In this document: positions 1 through 5,612 of the stretch, piece after piece
How the letters are laid out: each line of letters starts with the position of its first letter
Position numbering within the stretch: the first letter of the stretch is position 1
DNA from: Burkholderiaceae bacterium
GTDB taxonomy: Bacteria; Pseudomonadota; Gammaproteobacteria; Burkholderiales; Burkholderiaceae_C
Length of the DNA stretch: 8,861 nucleotides
Assembly: GCA_023268425.1 (NCBI GenBank)
Contig: JALRFN010000048.1
Location: forward strand, 1-8,861
Direction: 5' to 3'
The notes under the pieces: model-generated
The model's database searches: none
Seen by the model: only the letters and a program-made list of their open reading frames with translations
What the model was told of the DNA's origin: nothing
Made by a program: the position numbers and the translations under genes

Positions 1-393
1 CATGTTGATGATGATGCGACCCATGCCCACGGCGTCGGCCACCGCGGAGCCCGACATGCCCGAGAAGATGATGGAAGAGACCACGTTGACGTGGCCCAAG
101 CCGCCTTTGAAACGGCCCACCAAGGCTTTGGAAAAATCCAGCAGTTTGTCGGCCAAGCTGCCAATGTTCATGATGTCCGCAGCCAAGATGAACAGCGGAA
201 TGGCCAACAAGGTGTAACTGCCAAACAAGCCTTGCAGAATCGTCTCGCCAGCGATGGAGACGTCTTGCCCTTTGGCGCCCAAGTACGCAATGGTGCCCAC
301 CAACATCGAGATGCCCACCGACTGGCCCAACAGGGCCAAGCCAACGATCAGCACCAAGCTGAGCAAGAGCGGGTGTTCAGCCATCCACATCAT
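1..393 (-). CDS. dctM: TRAP transporter large permease subunit DctM (N-terminal part, cut by window edge)
   Basis: The first 131 codons are present; the rest lies beyond position 1. TRAP large permeases form the ion-coupled transport channel in the inner membrane and work with a small subunit (DctQ) and a periplasmic binding protein (DctP). The translation begins MMWMAEHPLLLSLVLIVG, a first membrane segment (about residues 8-30). A second hydrophobic stretch contains LLAIPLFILAADIMNIGSLADKL (about 62-84), and GGLGHVNVVSSIIFSGMSGS followed by AVADAVGMGRIIINM runs to the edge. These blocks are hallmarks of the DctM family. The ATG at 391-393 overlaps the dctQ TGA as ATGA, and CAGGTG about six bases upstream is a fair Shine-Dalgarno, so translation is probably coupled to dctQ. 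Two further in-frame ATGs (codons 2 and 4) are possible starts. The transported substrate cannot be told from this part. Confidence 0.95.
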   Translation of the reverse strand, partial: MMWMAEHPLLLSLVLIVGLALLGQSVGISMLVGTIAYLGAKGQDVSIAGETILQGLFGSYTLLAIPLFILAADIMNIGSLADKLLDFSKALVGRFKGGLGHVNVVSSIIFSGMSGSAVADAVGMGRIIINM

Positions 394-887
394 GATTGCA
401 CCTGAACTTGAGCCAAGCGGCGCAGCGCTTGAGCGACGTTGACGAGGGTGCGCACGATCACCACCGCAACAAAGGGCAGGTAGATCGCGAACACCCAGTT
501 GAAACCAATTTGCAAAAACGCGGTGCGCTCAATGCCCATGAAGTTCACGTATTCCACGCTGGCCGGCAGCGAATAGAGCAACACGCCAGCCACGATGAGA
601 CCGCCCACGATGTCAGCCCAAGCGCGGCCCTTGGGTGGCAGGGCGTTGTAGACGATGTCGAGGCGAATGATGTCGGCGTCACGCACCACAAAGGCGTAAC
701 CAAACAAAATGCCCCACAACCACGCGATGGCCACGTATTCAACCGTCCAGCCCTGCGGCTCGTTGAGGACGTAGCGCCAAATGATTTGCACCAAAAAAGA
801 CACAGCCATGCTCAACAGCAGCAGGGCCGCAGCGTCTTCTGCGCGGCGCAGCCACCAGCGCGGACGGGGAGGGGTGGTTTCGGACAT
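390..887 (-). CDS. dctQ: TRAP transporter small permease subunit DctQ
   Basis: A 165-residue membrane protein with four predicted transmembrane helices at about residues 19-40, 50-68, 91-110 and 127-148. Its length and topology are those expected of the DctQ/YiaM-type small subunit, which binds the large permease in the inner membrane. The conserved-looking block LNEPQGWTVEYVAIAWLWG between helices 1 and 2 fits the family (usual form: P..W..E). I chose the start at 885-887 (MSETTPPRPRWWLRRAEDAA). The frame stays open to an ATG at 999-1001, but that would add 38 polar, Pro/Arg/Ser-rich residues that the family lacks and would translate through the stem-loop at 964-993. The Shine-Dalgarno of the chosen start is weak. 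The gene follows dctP after about 114 bp and overlaps dctM by 4 nt. Confidence 0.93.
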   Translation of the reverse strand: MSETTPPRPRWWLRRAEDAAALLLLSMAVSFLVQIIWRYVLNEPQGWTVEYVAIAWLWGILFGYAFVVRDADIIRLDIVYNALPPKGRAWADIVGGLIVAGVLLYSLPASVEYVNFMGIERTAFLQIGFNWVFAIYLPFVAVVIVRTLVNVAQALRRLAQVQVQS

Positions 888-963
888 TGGGCAGGCCCTG
901 GCGTGAGCCCACGCGACGCTGCACCAGCGGCGTTGGCGGGCGGTTGGGAGGCAGATCAAAGCT

Positions 964-993
964 GCCGAGCGGGCTGAACAAGGCCCGCTCGGC
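964..993 (-). promoter_or_regulatory. Perfect 11-bp stem-loop between dctP and dctQ (attenuator or mRNA 3'-end stabiliser)
   Basis: GCCGAGCGGGC (964-974) and GCCCGCTCGGC (983-993) are perfect reverse complements around an 8-nt loop. The hairpin begins 8 nt after the dctP TAA on the minus strand. It is very GC-rich and is followed in the transcript by AGCTTTGATC, only a weak U-run, so it is a poor complete terminator. In several characterised dctPQM operons a hairpin at this place allows much more binding protein than permease to be made. I infer the same job here. Confidence 0.7.
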
Positions 994-1001
994 GAGCGCA
1001 T

Positions 1002-1973
1002 TTACTGGGCGCTGATTTTGTCCAGCAAACCAGCGGGCCACTGCTCAGAGTACTTGGAGTTCTTGTACTCGTTGAGCACGTGCTCGCGGAAGGCCTTTTT
1101 GTTGGGCTCGTAAACCTTCAAGCCGGCTTGCTTGAAAAAGTCGACCAATTCAGACTCTTGCTTCAATGTGACCTGGTCCAAGGCGCCCTGGAAGTTCATC
1201 GCGCACTGCTTGACTTTGCCTTGTTGGGCGGCGTTCATGCTGTTCCACTTCTTGGCGGAAATGGTGAACTGGTTCGCGGCGATCAAGTGACCCGTGAGCA
1301 CAATTTGCTTGGTCACTTCGTAAAACTTCATGGACTTGTCGGCGGGCAAGGGGTTGTCTTGCCCGTCGATTGCACCGGTTTGCAAAGCGGTGTACACCTC
1401 GGTGAAAGCCAAGGGGGTGGGGTTGGCGCCCAGTGCCTTGCCGACGAACTGCCAGCCTTCGCCACCGGGCATGCGCAGCTTGATGCCAGCCATGTCAGCC
1501 GGGGTCATGATGGGCTTTTCGGTGCGCACGTTGACGTGGCGTGTGCCAATGTAGGGGTTGGCCAGCACCTTGACTTTGGCTTTGGCTTCGATGTCGTCCC
1601 AAATCGGTTTCAAGACGTCGCCGTCCATCACCTTGCGGGCGTGGGCGTAGTCTCGGTAGAGGTAGGCCGTACCCATCAACGTGGTGGAAGGCACTTGGTT
1701 GTAGAAGTCAAAAATGGCCAGGTTGCCCATGTCCAAGTTGCCGCGCTGCATGGCGGTCAGCTCGGTGCCTTGCTTGAACAAGGTGGCGCCAAAGTAGGGT
1801 TTGAAATCGAACTCAGCGCCCAAGCACTCGCCAAACTCTTTTTTCAGCAACTGGCTGCGCACGTCGTTTTCGGGCACGGTGTCCGAATAGACCAGCTCAA
1901 TTTTTTGGGCGTAGGCGGCGGCGGCGAGCACGGTGGTGGCCAGCACGGCGGCGCGAATGGCGGTGCGTTTCAT
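1002..1973 (-). CDS. dctP: TRAP transporter periplasmic substrate-binding protein DctP
   Basis: A 323-residue DctP-family solute receptor. The N-terminus MKRTAIRAAVLATTVLAAAAYA is a signal peptide with likely cleavage after A22, so the mature protein is periplasmic. GIKLRMPGG holds the Arg (R167) that in this family usually pairs with the ligand's carboxylate. Other family blocks are AFTEVYTALQTGAIDGQDNPL (about 189-209, with N207 at the usual GQxNP site) and the N-terminal KIELVYSDTVPENDVRS. The ligand is therefore probably an organic acid, but its identity cannot be read from the sequence. The mature protein has two cysteines (C50 and C257) that could form a disulfide. AGGAGA lies 8 nt before the ATG at 1971-1973, a strong ribosome site. 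The gene is first in the dctPQM operon and divergent from the TetR-hydrolase fusion, which is the likely regulator. Confidence 0.95.
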   Translation of the reverse strand: MKRTAIRAAVLATTVLAAAAYAQKIELVYSDTVPENDVRSQLLKKEFGECLGAEFDFKPYFGATLFKQGTELTAMQRGNLDMGNLAIFDFYNQVPSTTLMGTAYLYRDYAHARKVMDGDVLKPIWDDIEAKAKVKVLANPYIGTRHVNVRTEKPIMTPADMAGIKLRMPGGEGWQFVGKALGANPTPLAFTEVYTALQTGAIDGQDNPLPADKSMKFYEVTKQIVLTGHLIAANQFTISAKKWNSMNAAQQGKVKQCAMNFQGALDQVTLKQESELVDFFKQAGLKVYEPNKKAFREHVLNEYKNSKYSEQWPAGLLDKISAQ

Positions 1974-2049
1974 GAAGGGTATCTCCTGTGGGTTCGATTT
2001 GGTTTCTACGAATCGCGCGGCATGAGAGGATGACGCTGGCGATTCATAA

Positions 2050-2078
2050 ATTACACCACAAGGTTAATTAACTTGCAA
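2050..2078 (-). promoter_or_regulatory. Predicted sigma70 promoter of the dctPQM operon
   Basis: On the minus strand, TTGCAA (2078-2073) is followed after exactly 17 nt by TGTAAT (2055-2050), which matches 5 of 6 bases of the -10 consensus. Transcription would start near 2043, giving a leader of about 70 nt before the dctP ATG. The 10-bp palindrome GTTAATTAAC fills the spacer, so a repressor bound there would block the promoter. Confidence 0.5.
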
Positions 2079-2098
2079 ATATGAACTAGCAGGTTAAT
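2061..2098. promoter_or_regulatory. Candidate TetR operator: palindrome GTTAATTAAC and direct repeat AGGTTAAT
   Basis: GTTAATTAAC at 2063-2072 is a perfect 10-bp palindrome. AGGTTAAT occurs at 2061-2068 and again at 2091-2098, exactly 30 bp apart, or about three helical turns on the same DNA face. Looser repeats AACTTGCA (2070-2077) and AACTAGCA (2084-2091) lie between them, and TTAAC/GTTAA form an outer inverted pair. The first site lies in the dctP promoter spacer and the second overlaps the -10 box of the divergent gene. That placement fits a repressor controlling both directions. The site is inferred from symmetry and position only. Confidence 0.45.
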
Positions 2099-2100
2099 AT
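2073..2100 (+). promoter_or_regulatory. Predicted sigma70 promoter of the TetR-hydrolase gene
   Basis: TTGCAA (2073-2078), then 16 nt, then TAATAT (2095-2100; 4 of 6 match to the -10 consensus). The start of transcription would fall near 2107, leaving about 20 nt of leader that includes the AGGAGA ribosome site at 2115-2120. Because TTGCAA is its own reverse complement, the same six bases can be the -35 box of the dctP promoter on the other strand. Confidence 0.4.
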
Positions 2101-2126
2101 TCGGACATACCCTCAGGAGACCCGGC

Positions 2127-3764
2127 ATGAGCCCGATCGAAAAAAAATCCAACAAAGGCCGACCCCGCGCCAGTGACGCCGATGTCGCGTCCACCCGCAA
2201 CGACATCTTGCGCGTGGCCCACCAAGAGTTCGCGACCCAGGGCTTTTCGGGCGCGAGCATCAACGCCATCGCCGAAAAAATCTCGACCACCAAGCGCATG
2301 ATTTACTACCACTTCACGGACAAGGAACACCTGTACCGCGAGGTCTTGCAAAGCGCATACGAGGAGATGCGCAAGGGTGAGAGCCAGTTGAATTTGGAGG
2401 GCATGGACCCCGTTGCTGCCCTGCGCCGCTTGGTGGAGTTCACCTTTGATCACCACTGGCAGTCCCCCGAGTTCATTCGGCTGGTGATGATTGAGAACAT
2501 CCACCACGCCGAGCACTTGCAACAGATCACCCGTTTGAAGGCGCTCAACAACAGCACCTTGGATCGGCTGCAGCGCATCCTGCAGCGCGGCGTCGACGCG
2601 GCTGTATTTCGCGATGGCATCAAGGCGGTGGAGTTGCACTGGCACATCAGCGCCCTGTGTTTCTTCAACGTGTCTAACCGCTCCACGTTTTCTTATGTGC
2701 ACGGCGACACGGTTTTCAACACGGCCGGCCAGCGGCGTTTGCGGGCTCAGGTCACCGAGTCGATCTTGCGTTTGGTGGCTGCCGACGGACAAACTGCTGC
2801 GTCGGTGCCGGCGAGTGCGCCAGCGGCGGGTGGTTTGAATCCGCAAATCGTCGAGTTTTTGGCCGAGTGGGACAACCGTTGGGCCCAGTGTCCGCCCAAC
2901 AGCGGCCCAGCCGCGCGGCGAGCGTTTTTTGAAACCGTGGCCGAAGCCATGCGCTTGCCCACGCCGGCCAAAGTCTCGTGCGACGACGTGCATTGGGTGC
3001 GTTCATCGGCGGGTGATGTGCGCGTGCGCATCTTCCGCTGGCAAGGGGCGCCCAAGCTGCAGCCGGTTTTGATTTACTTGCATGGCGGCGCCTTCATGCA
3101 AGGCAGCCCCGAGACCCATTGGGACATCACCGCGCGCCTTGCGGCGTGGGCCAAGATGACCGTGATCTCGGTCGACTACGCCAAAGCCCCTGAGCGGCCG
3201 TTTCCCACTGCGCTCTATCAGTGCGCGGACGTCATCAAATGGGCCCATGCTGAAGCAGCCCGTTTGGGCATAGACCCCAAGCGCATCTCTTGGGGCGGCG
3301 ACAGTGCTGGCGGCAACTTGGCCGCGTCATTGGCTTTGATGTTTCGCGGCACACGCCACGCCGCGCGGGCCAATTTGTTGGTCTACCCGGCCTGTGACTT
3401 CGACAAAAACCGCGACTCCTTCATTGAAAACAAAGACGGCCCTTTGATCAAAGTGGCGGGCATGGACGCGGTCAACCGCATGTACTGCCCCAACGAGAGC
3501 GACCTGCGCAACCCCTTGGCGGCACCCTTGCTGGCGCAAGACCACTCCGGCTTGCCGCCAACCTTTGTGGCGGTGGCTCAATTTGACCCCTTGCGTGACA
3601 GCGGCGTGGCCTACTACGACGCCTTGGCACAAGCGGGCGTGGACGTGACCTTGGACCGCGGCGAAGGTTTGTGTCACGGCTATTTGCGCGGCATGGGCCA
3701 CGCGCAAGCCAGTGTCGATAAGCTCAAGTTGATGGCGCAGTGGTTGCAGGCGCAGCACAGCTGA
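2127..3764 (+). CDS. TetR-family repressor fused to an HSL-type alpha/beta hydrolase
   Basis: One 545-residue frame holds two complete proteins. Residues 1-215 are a TetR-type regulator: a basic N-terminal arm (KKSNKGRPR), an HTH at about 41-73 with TTKRMIYYHFTDKEHLYREV, and an all-helical ligand/dimerisation part ending at ESILRLVAA. A flexible linker rich in Ala, Pro and Ser (about 221-236) follows. Residues 237-545 form a full-length carboxylesterase of the hormone-sensitive-lipase (GDXG) family. They carry the oxyanion motif HGGAF (319-323), the nucleophile elbow GGDSAGG with Ser393, the probable acid Asp487 in FDPLRD and His517 in CHGY, so the triad looks intact. AGGAGA sits 6 nt before the ATG. 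I see no stop, frameshift or restart at the junction. TetR proteins usually repress neighbouring genes, here probably dctPQM and the gene itself. The hydrolase substrate is unknown, probably an ester, lactone or amide of an acid. The fusion is seen directly; its role is inferred. Confidence 0.93.
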   Translation: MSPIEKKSNKGRPRASDADVASTRNDILRVAHQEFATQGFSGASINAIAEKISTTKRMIYYHFTDKEHLYREVLQSAYEEMRKGESQLNLEGMDPVAALRRLVEFTFDHHWQSPEFIRLVMIENIHHAEHLQQITRLKALNNSTLDRLQRILQRGVDAAVFRDGIKAVELHWHISALCFFNVSNRSTFSYVHGDTVFNTAGQRRLRAQVTESILRLVAADGQTAASVPASAPAAGGLNPQIVEFLAEWDNRWAQCPPNSGPAARRAFFETVAEAMRLPTPAKVSCDDVHWVRSSAGDVRVRIFRWQGAPKLQPVLIYLHGGAFMQGSPETHWDITARLAAWAKMTVISVDYAKAPERPFPTALYQCADVIKWAHAEAARLGIDPKRISWGGDSAGGNLAASLALMFRGTRHAARANLLVYPACDFDKNRDSFIENKDGPLIKVAGMDAVNRMYCPNESDLRNPLAAPLLAQDHSGLPPTFVAVAQFDPLRDSGVAYYDALAQAGVDVTLDRGEGLCHGYLRGMGHAQASVDKLKLMAQWLQAQHS

Positions 3765-3872
3765 GGCAGCACGCGCATCTAGATTGTCTCGGCGCGTGGC
3801 GAGGCGGTTGTGGGTGCTGAAACGGCCGCTTTCGTTCGGCGCGTCTGCGCACACCGCGCGGCCGAGCTGGGT

Positions 3873-3881
3873 GCTAGACTC
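3873..3881 (+). promoter_or_regulatory. Possible extended -10 element of modA
   Basis: TGCTAGACT (3872-3880) has the TGN extension and a TAGACT -10 box, lying 27 nt before the modA ATG. There is no recognisable -35 box 16-18 nt upstream. The 9-mer GCTAGACTC (3873-3881) recurs upstream of aroE on the other strand, which makes it look like a host-type -10 box. This is a weak call. Confidence 0.3.
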
Positions 3882-3907
3882 GCGCCGCATTCACGAAAAG
3901 GGCGGCG

Positions 3908-4660
3908 ATGCGGCGTGTTGGGCTGGGGTGGTTGGTTTGCGTGTTGGCTTTGGTCTTTGGGCCGCAGGCATGGGCGGCTCAGGCGCGCGTCGCTGTAGCA
4001 GCCAATTTTGCCGCGGCCATGCCGCGCCTGAGCGCAGATTTTCAGCAACGCACGGGTCATCAGGTGCAAGCGGTTTACGGGGCCACGGGCGGATTGGTCG
4101 CGCAGATCACCCATGGCGCGCCGTTCGATGCTTTGCTGGCCGCTGACGTGCAGCGCCCGCAGGCCTTGCTGGATCAGGGACAAGCCGTAGCGGGCTCGCT
4201 GTTCGTTTACGCGCGTGGGCGCTTGGTGCTGTGGAGCGCACGCGCCGATGGGGTTGACGCACGAGGCCAAGTGCTCGCGCAAGGGCGATTCAACAAGTTG
4301 GCTTTGGCAGACCCACGGTTGGCACCCTATGGTGCAGCGGCAACCGAGACGCTGCAAGCCTTGGGCCTGCAGGATGTTACCCGAGGGAAGTGGGCGATGG
4401 CGACCAGCATCGGTCAGGCGCATCAATTTGTCGCCAGTGGCAACGCCGATTTGGGCTTCGTCGCGATGTCGCAAGTCATGCATGACGGCCGCTTGAGCGC
4501 CGGTTCCGCTTGGGTGGTGCCCCAAGCCATGCACGCGCCCATCGAGCAAGCCGCGGTGTTGCTGAATCGAGGTGCCGAGAACGTGGCGGCAAAGGCTTGG
4601 CTGGCTTACCTGAAAACGCCTGCGGCGCAAGCCATCATGCGGGCGTTCGGTTACGACTGA
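3908..4660 (+). CDS. modA: Periplasmic molybdate-type ABC transporter binding protein ModA (no modBC alongside)
   Basis: A 250-residue secreted binding protein. MRRVGLGWLVCVLALVFGPQAWA is a signal peptide, with cleavage after A23. The mature chain opens with ARVAVAANFAAAMPRLSADF and continues with YGATGGLVAQITHGAPFDALLAAD (58-80), the ModA oxyanion-binding pattern. Later blocks LALADPRLAPYGAAATETL (131-149) and ATSIGQAHQFVASGNADLGF (165-184) are also family-typical. Having Asn33 and Thr60 at the ligand loops, where many ModA proteins have Ser, resembles the Azotobacter ModA subtype. The expected role is to capture molybdate (or tungstate) in the periplasm for an ABC importer. AAAAGGG about 6 nt before the ATG is a fair ribosome site. 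The usual modB and modC partners are absent: the next gene, aroE, is convergent after 18 bp. Another small-oxyanion ligand cannot be excluded. Confidence 0.88.
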   Translation: MRRVGLGWLVCVLALVFGPQAWAAQARVAVAANFAAAMPRLSADFQQRTGHQVQAVYGATGGLVAQITHGAPFDALLAADVQRPQALLDQGQAVAGSLFVYARGRLVLWSARADGVDARGQVLAQGRFNKLALADPRLAPYGAAATETLQALGLQDVTRGKWAMATSIGQAHQFVASGNADLGFVAMSQVMHDGRLSAGSAWVVPQAMHAPIEQAAVLLNRGAENVAAKAWLAYLKTPAAQAIMRAFGYD

Positions 4661-4678
4661 GCGCTCGGGCGATTGGCC

Positions 4679-5500
4679 TCAAACCAGGGGCACGGTGAGC
4701 TCGCGAATCACCGCTTCGGTTGCGGGGCGCAGCCCGCGCCACCAGGCAAAGGCTTCGGCGGCTTGTTCGACCAACATGCCCACCCCATCGGCGATGTGCC
4801 GCACGCCCGCAACTTGCGCCTCTTTTAAAAACGGTGTGAGCCCCTTGCCGTAGACCAAGTCATACGCCAGCGCATCGGGTGCGTAGATGCTGTGGGGGAT
4901 GGGCAGGGTTTGGCCAAACAAACTGGCCGATGTGGCGTTGAACACCAAGTCAAACACGTCGTTGCCCAGGTCTTCGTAGCCGCAGGCTTGGGCGTCGCCG
5001 TGTGCCGCGGCGAGCTCGACCAGTTCTTGGGCTTTGTCCAGGCTGCGGTTGGCGATCACCAGAGACGCAGGTTGTTGGGCCAAAAACGGCAGCAACATGC
5101 CGCGCGTCGCGCCACCTGCGCCCAAGATCAAGACACGCTGTCCGCTCAAGCGGTGTCCCAAGTTGTGCACCACGTCGCGACACAGCCCAAGGCCATCGAA
5201 GTTTTCTGCCAGCACCCGTTCGCCCTCGAACTTGAGCGCGTTGGCCGCACCGCACAGGCGCGCCGCTTCGCCGGCTTCATCGGCGTAAGCCAAAGCGTCG
5301 AGTTTGAAGGGCACGGTGACGTTCAGGCCCAGGCCGCCTTGCACTCGAAAAGCGTTGGCCGTTGCGGCAAAGCCATCAATCGGGCTCTCCAATTTCCCGT
5401 AGTCGATGTCTTGTCCCGTTTGCGCGGCAAACGCCATGTGGATTTGTGGAGACTTGGAGTGCGTGATCGGGTTGCCTACAACGGCGTAGCGGTCGGTCAT
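4679..5500 (-). CDS. aroE: Shikimate dehydrogenase (NADP-dependent)
   Basis: A 273-residue cytoplasmic enzyme that reduces 3-dehydroshikimate to shikimate in aromatic amino-acid synthesis; the length is normal for AroE. The shikimate-binding N-terminal half has NPITHSKSP (10-18), NVTVPFK with the catalytic Lys66, GAANAL with Asn87, and ENFDG with Asp102 as the catalytic partner. The nucleotide half has the Rossmann glycine loop GAGGATRG (127-134), NRS (151-153) for the NADP phosphate, FNATS (188-192) and YDLVYGKGLTPFL (213-225), with DGVGMLVEQAAEAF closing the active site. The usual NTDG motif reads NFDG. The start at 5498-5500 fits the family N-terminus, but I see no good Shine-Dalgarno. The gene converges with modA and is divergent from hpaR, so it may be affected by a repressor bound in their shared 112-bp gap. 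Confidence 0.96.
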   Translation of the reverse strand: MTDRYAVVGNPITHSKSPQIHMAFAAQTGQDIDYGKLESPIDGFAATANAFRVQGGLGLNVTVPFKLDALAYADEAGEAARLCGAANALKFEGERVLAENFDGLGLCRDVVHNLGHRLSGQRVLILGAGGATRGMLLPFLAQQPASLVIANRSLDKAQELVELAAAHGDAQACGYEDLGNDVFDLVFNATSASLFGQTLPIPHSIYAPDALAYDLVYGKGLTPFLKEAQVAGVRHIADGVGMLVEQAAEAFAWWRGLRPATEAVIRELTVPLV

Positions 5501-5531
5501 GGTGGCGTCAAGGTGACAGGTCAGGGCTGGT

Positions 5532-5540
5532 GAGTCTAGC
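5532..5540 (-). promoter_or_regulatory. Possible -10 element of aroE
   Basis: On the minus strand, GCTAGACTC lies 31 nt before the aroE ATG and is identical to the 9-mer upstream of modA. TAGACT would be the -10 hexamer. The -35 position (TTAAGG with a 17-nt spacer) is poor. If it is used, aroE has a promoter separate from the hpaR operator. This is a weak call. Confidence 0.3.
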
Positions 5541-5571
5541 TTGGGTGCTTGGGCGCCTTAAAAATCAGGGC

Positions 5572-5600
5572 TTGCACAATTATTTAATATATTAAATAAT
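5572..5600 (+). promoter_or_regulatory. Predicted hpaR operon promoter, inside the operator
   Basis: TTGCAC (5572-5577), a 17-nt spacer and AATAAT (5595-5600; 5 of 6 match to the -10 consensus) give a plausible sigma70 promoter reading into hpaR. The start site would fall at about 5606-5608, leaving a leader of only 5-7 nt before the ATG. The TT of the -35 box lies just outside the palindrome. The mirror position on the other strand reads GCGCAC, so the promoter points towards hpaR and not towards aroE. Confidence 0.5.
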
Positions 5601-5605
5601 TGTGC
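5574..5605. promoter_or_regulatory. Perfect 32-bp palindrome, likely HpaR (MarR-type) operator
   Basis: The left arm GCACAATTATTTAATA (5574-5589) and the right arm (5590-5605) are exact reverse complements with no spacer. The element is AT-rich in a GC-rich region, lies 7 nt before the hpaR ATG and covers the predicted -35 to -10 region. MarR-family dimers bind AT-rich palindromes of this kind, and HpaR of E. coli represses its own pathway genes. Binding here would shut off the hpaR-hpaG1-hpaG2-hpaE unit. The symmetry is seen directly; the binding protein is inferred. Confidence 0.8.
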
Positions 5606-5611
5606 GCACAA
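5600..5611. promoter_or_regulatory. Second, overlapping 12-bp palindrome next to the hpaR start codon
   Basis: TTGTGCGCACAA is a perfect palindrome sharing six bases (TTGTGC) with the right end of the 32-bp palindrome. The half-site GCACAA thus occurs three times: 5574-5579, 5600-5605 (inverted) and 5606-5611. It ends one base before the hpaR ATG. It could be a second or alternative register for HpaR binding, or chance symmetry. Confidence 0.4.
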
Positions 5612-5612
5612 C

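Noticed and set aside
888..1001. Upstream extension of dctQ to an ATG at 999-1001
   Set aside because: The added 38 residues are not DctQ-like and would encode the dctP stem-loop; the MSETTPP start at 887 gives the normal family length.
1080..2033. Long 317-codon open frame on the plus strand opposite dctP
   Set aside because: It is a mirror frame created by GC-rich codon bias. Its translation is Gly/Val/His-rich with no recognisable domain, while dctP opposite has a signal peptide and clear family motifs.
2094..2993. 299-codon open frame on the minus strand across the TetR domain
   Set aside because: It overlaps a clear TetR coding region, gives low-complexity Arg/Val/Gly sequence with no motif and has no ribosome site.
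3823..3864. Inverted pair CGGCCGC/GCGGCCG between the fusion gene and modA as a terminator
   Set aside because: The loop is 28 nt, the stem only 7 bp and no U-run follows; in such GC-rich DNA this is weak evidence.
3779..4630. 283-codon open frame on the minus strand opposite modA
   Set aside because: It has no motif, is rich in Arg, Gln and Ser, and covers a gene with a clear signal peptide and binding-protein motifs; it is a shadow frame.
4661..4678. Bidirectional terminator between convergent modA and aroE
   Set aside because: Only 18 bp separate the stop codons and I found no hairpin there; terminators may lie inside the opposite gene or be absent.
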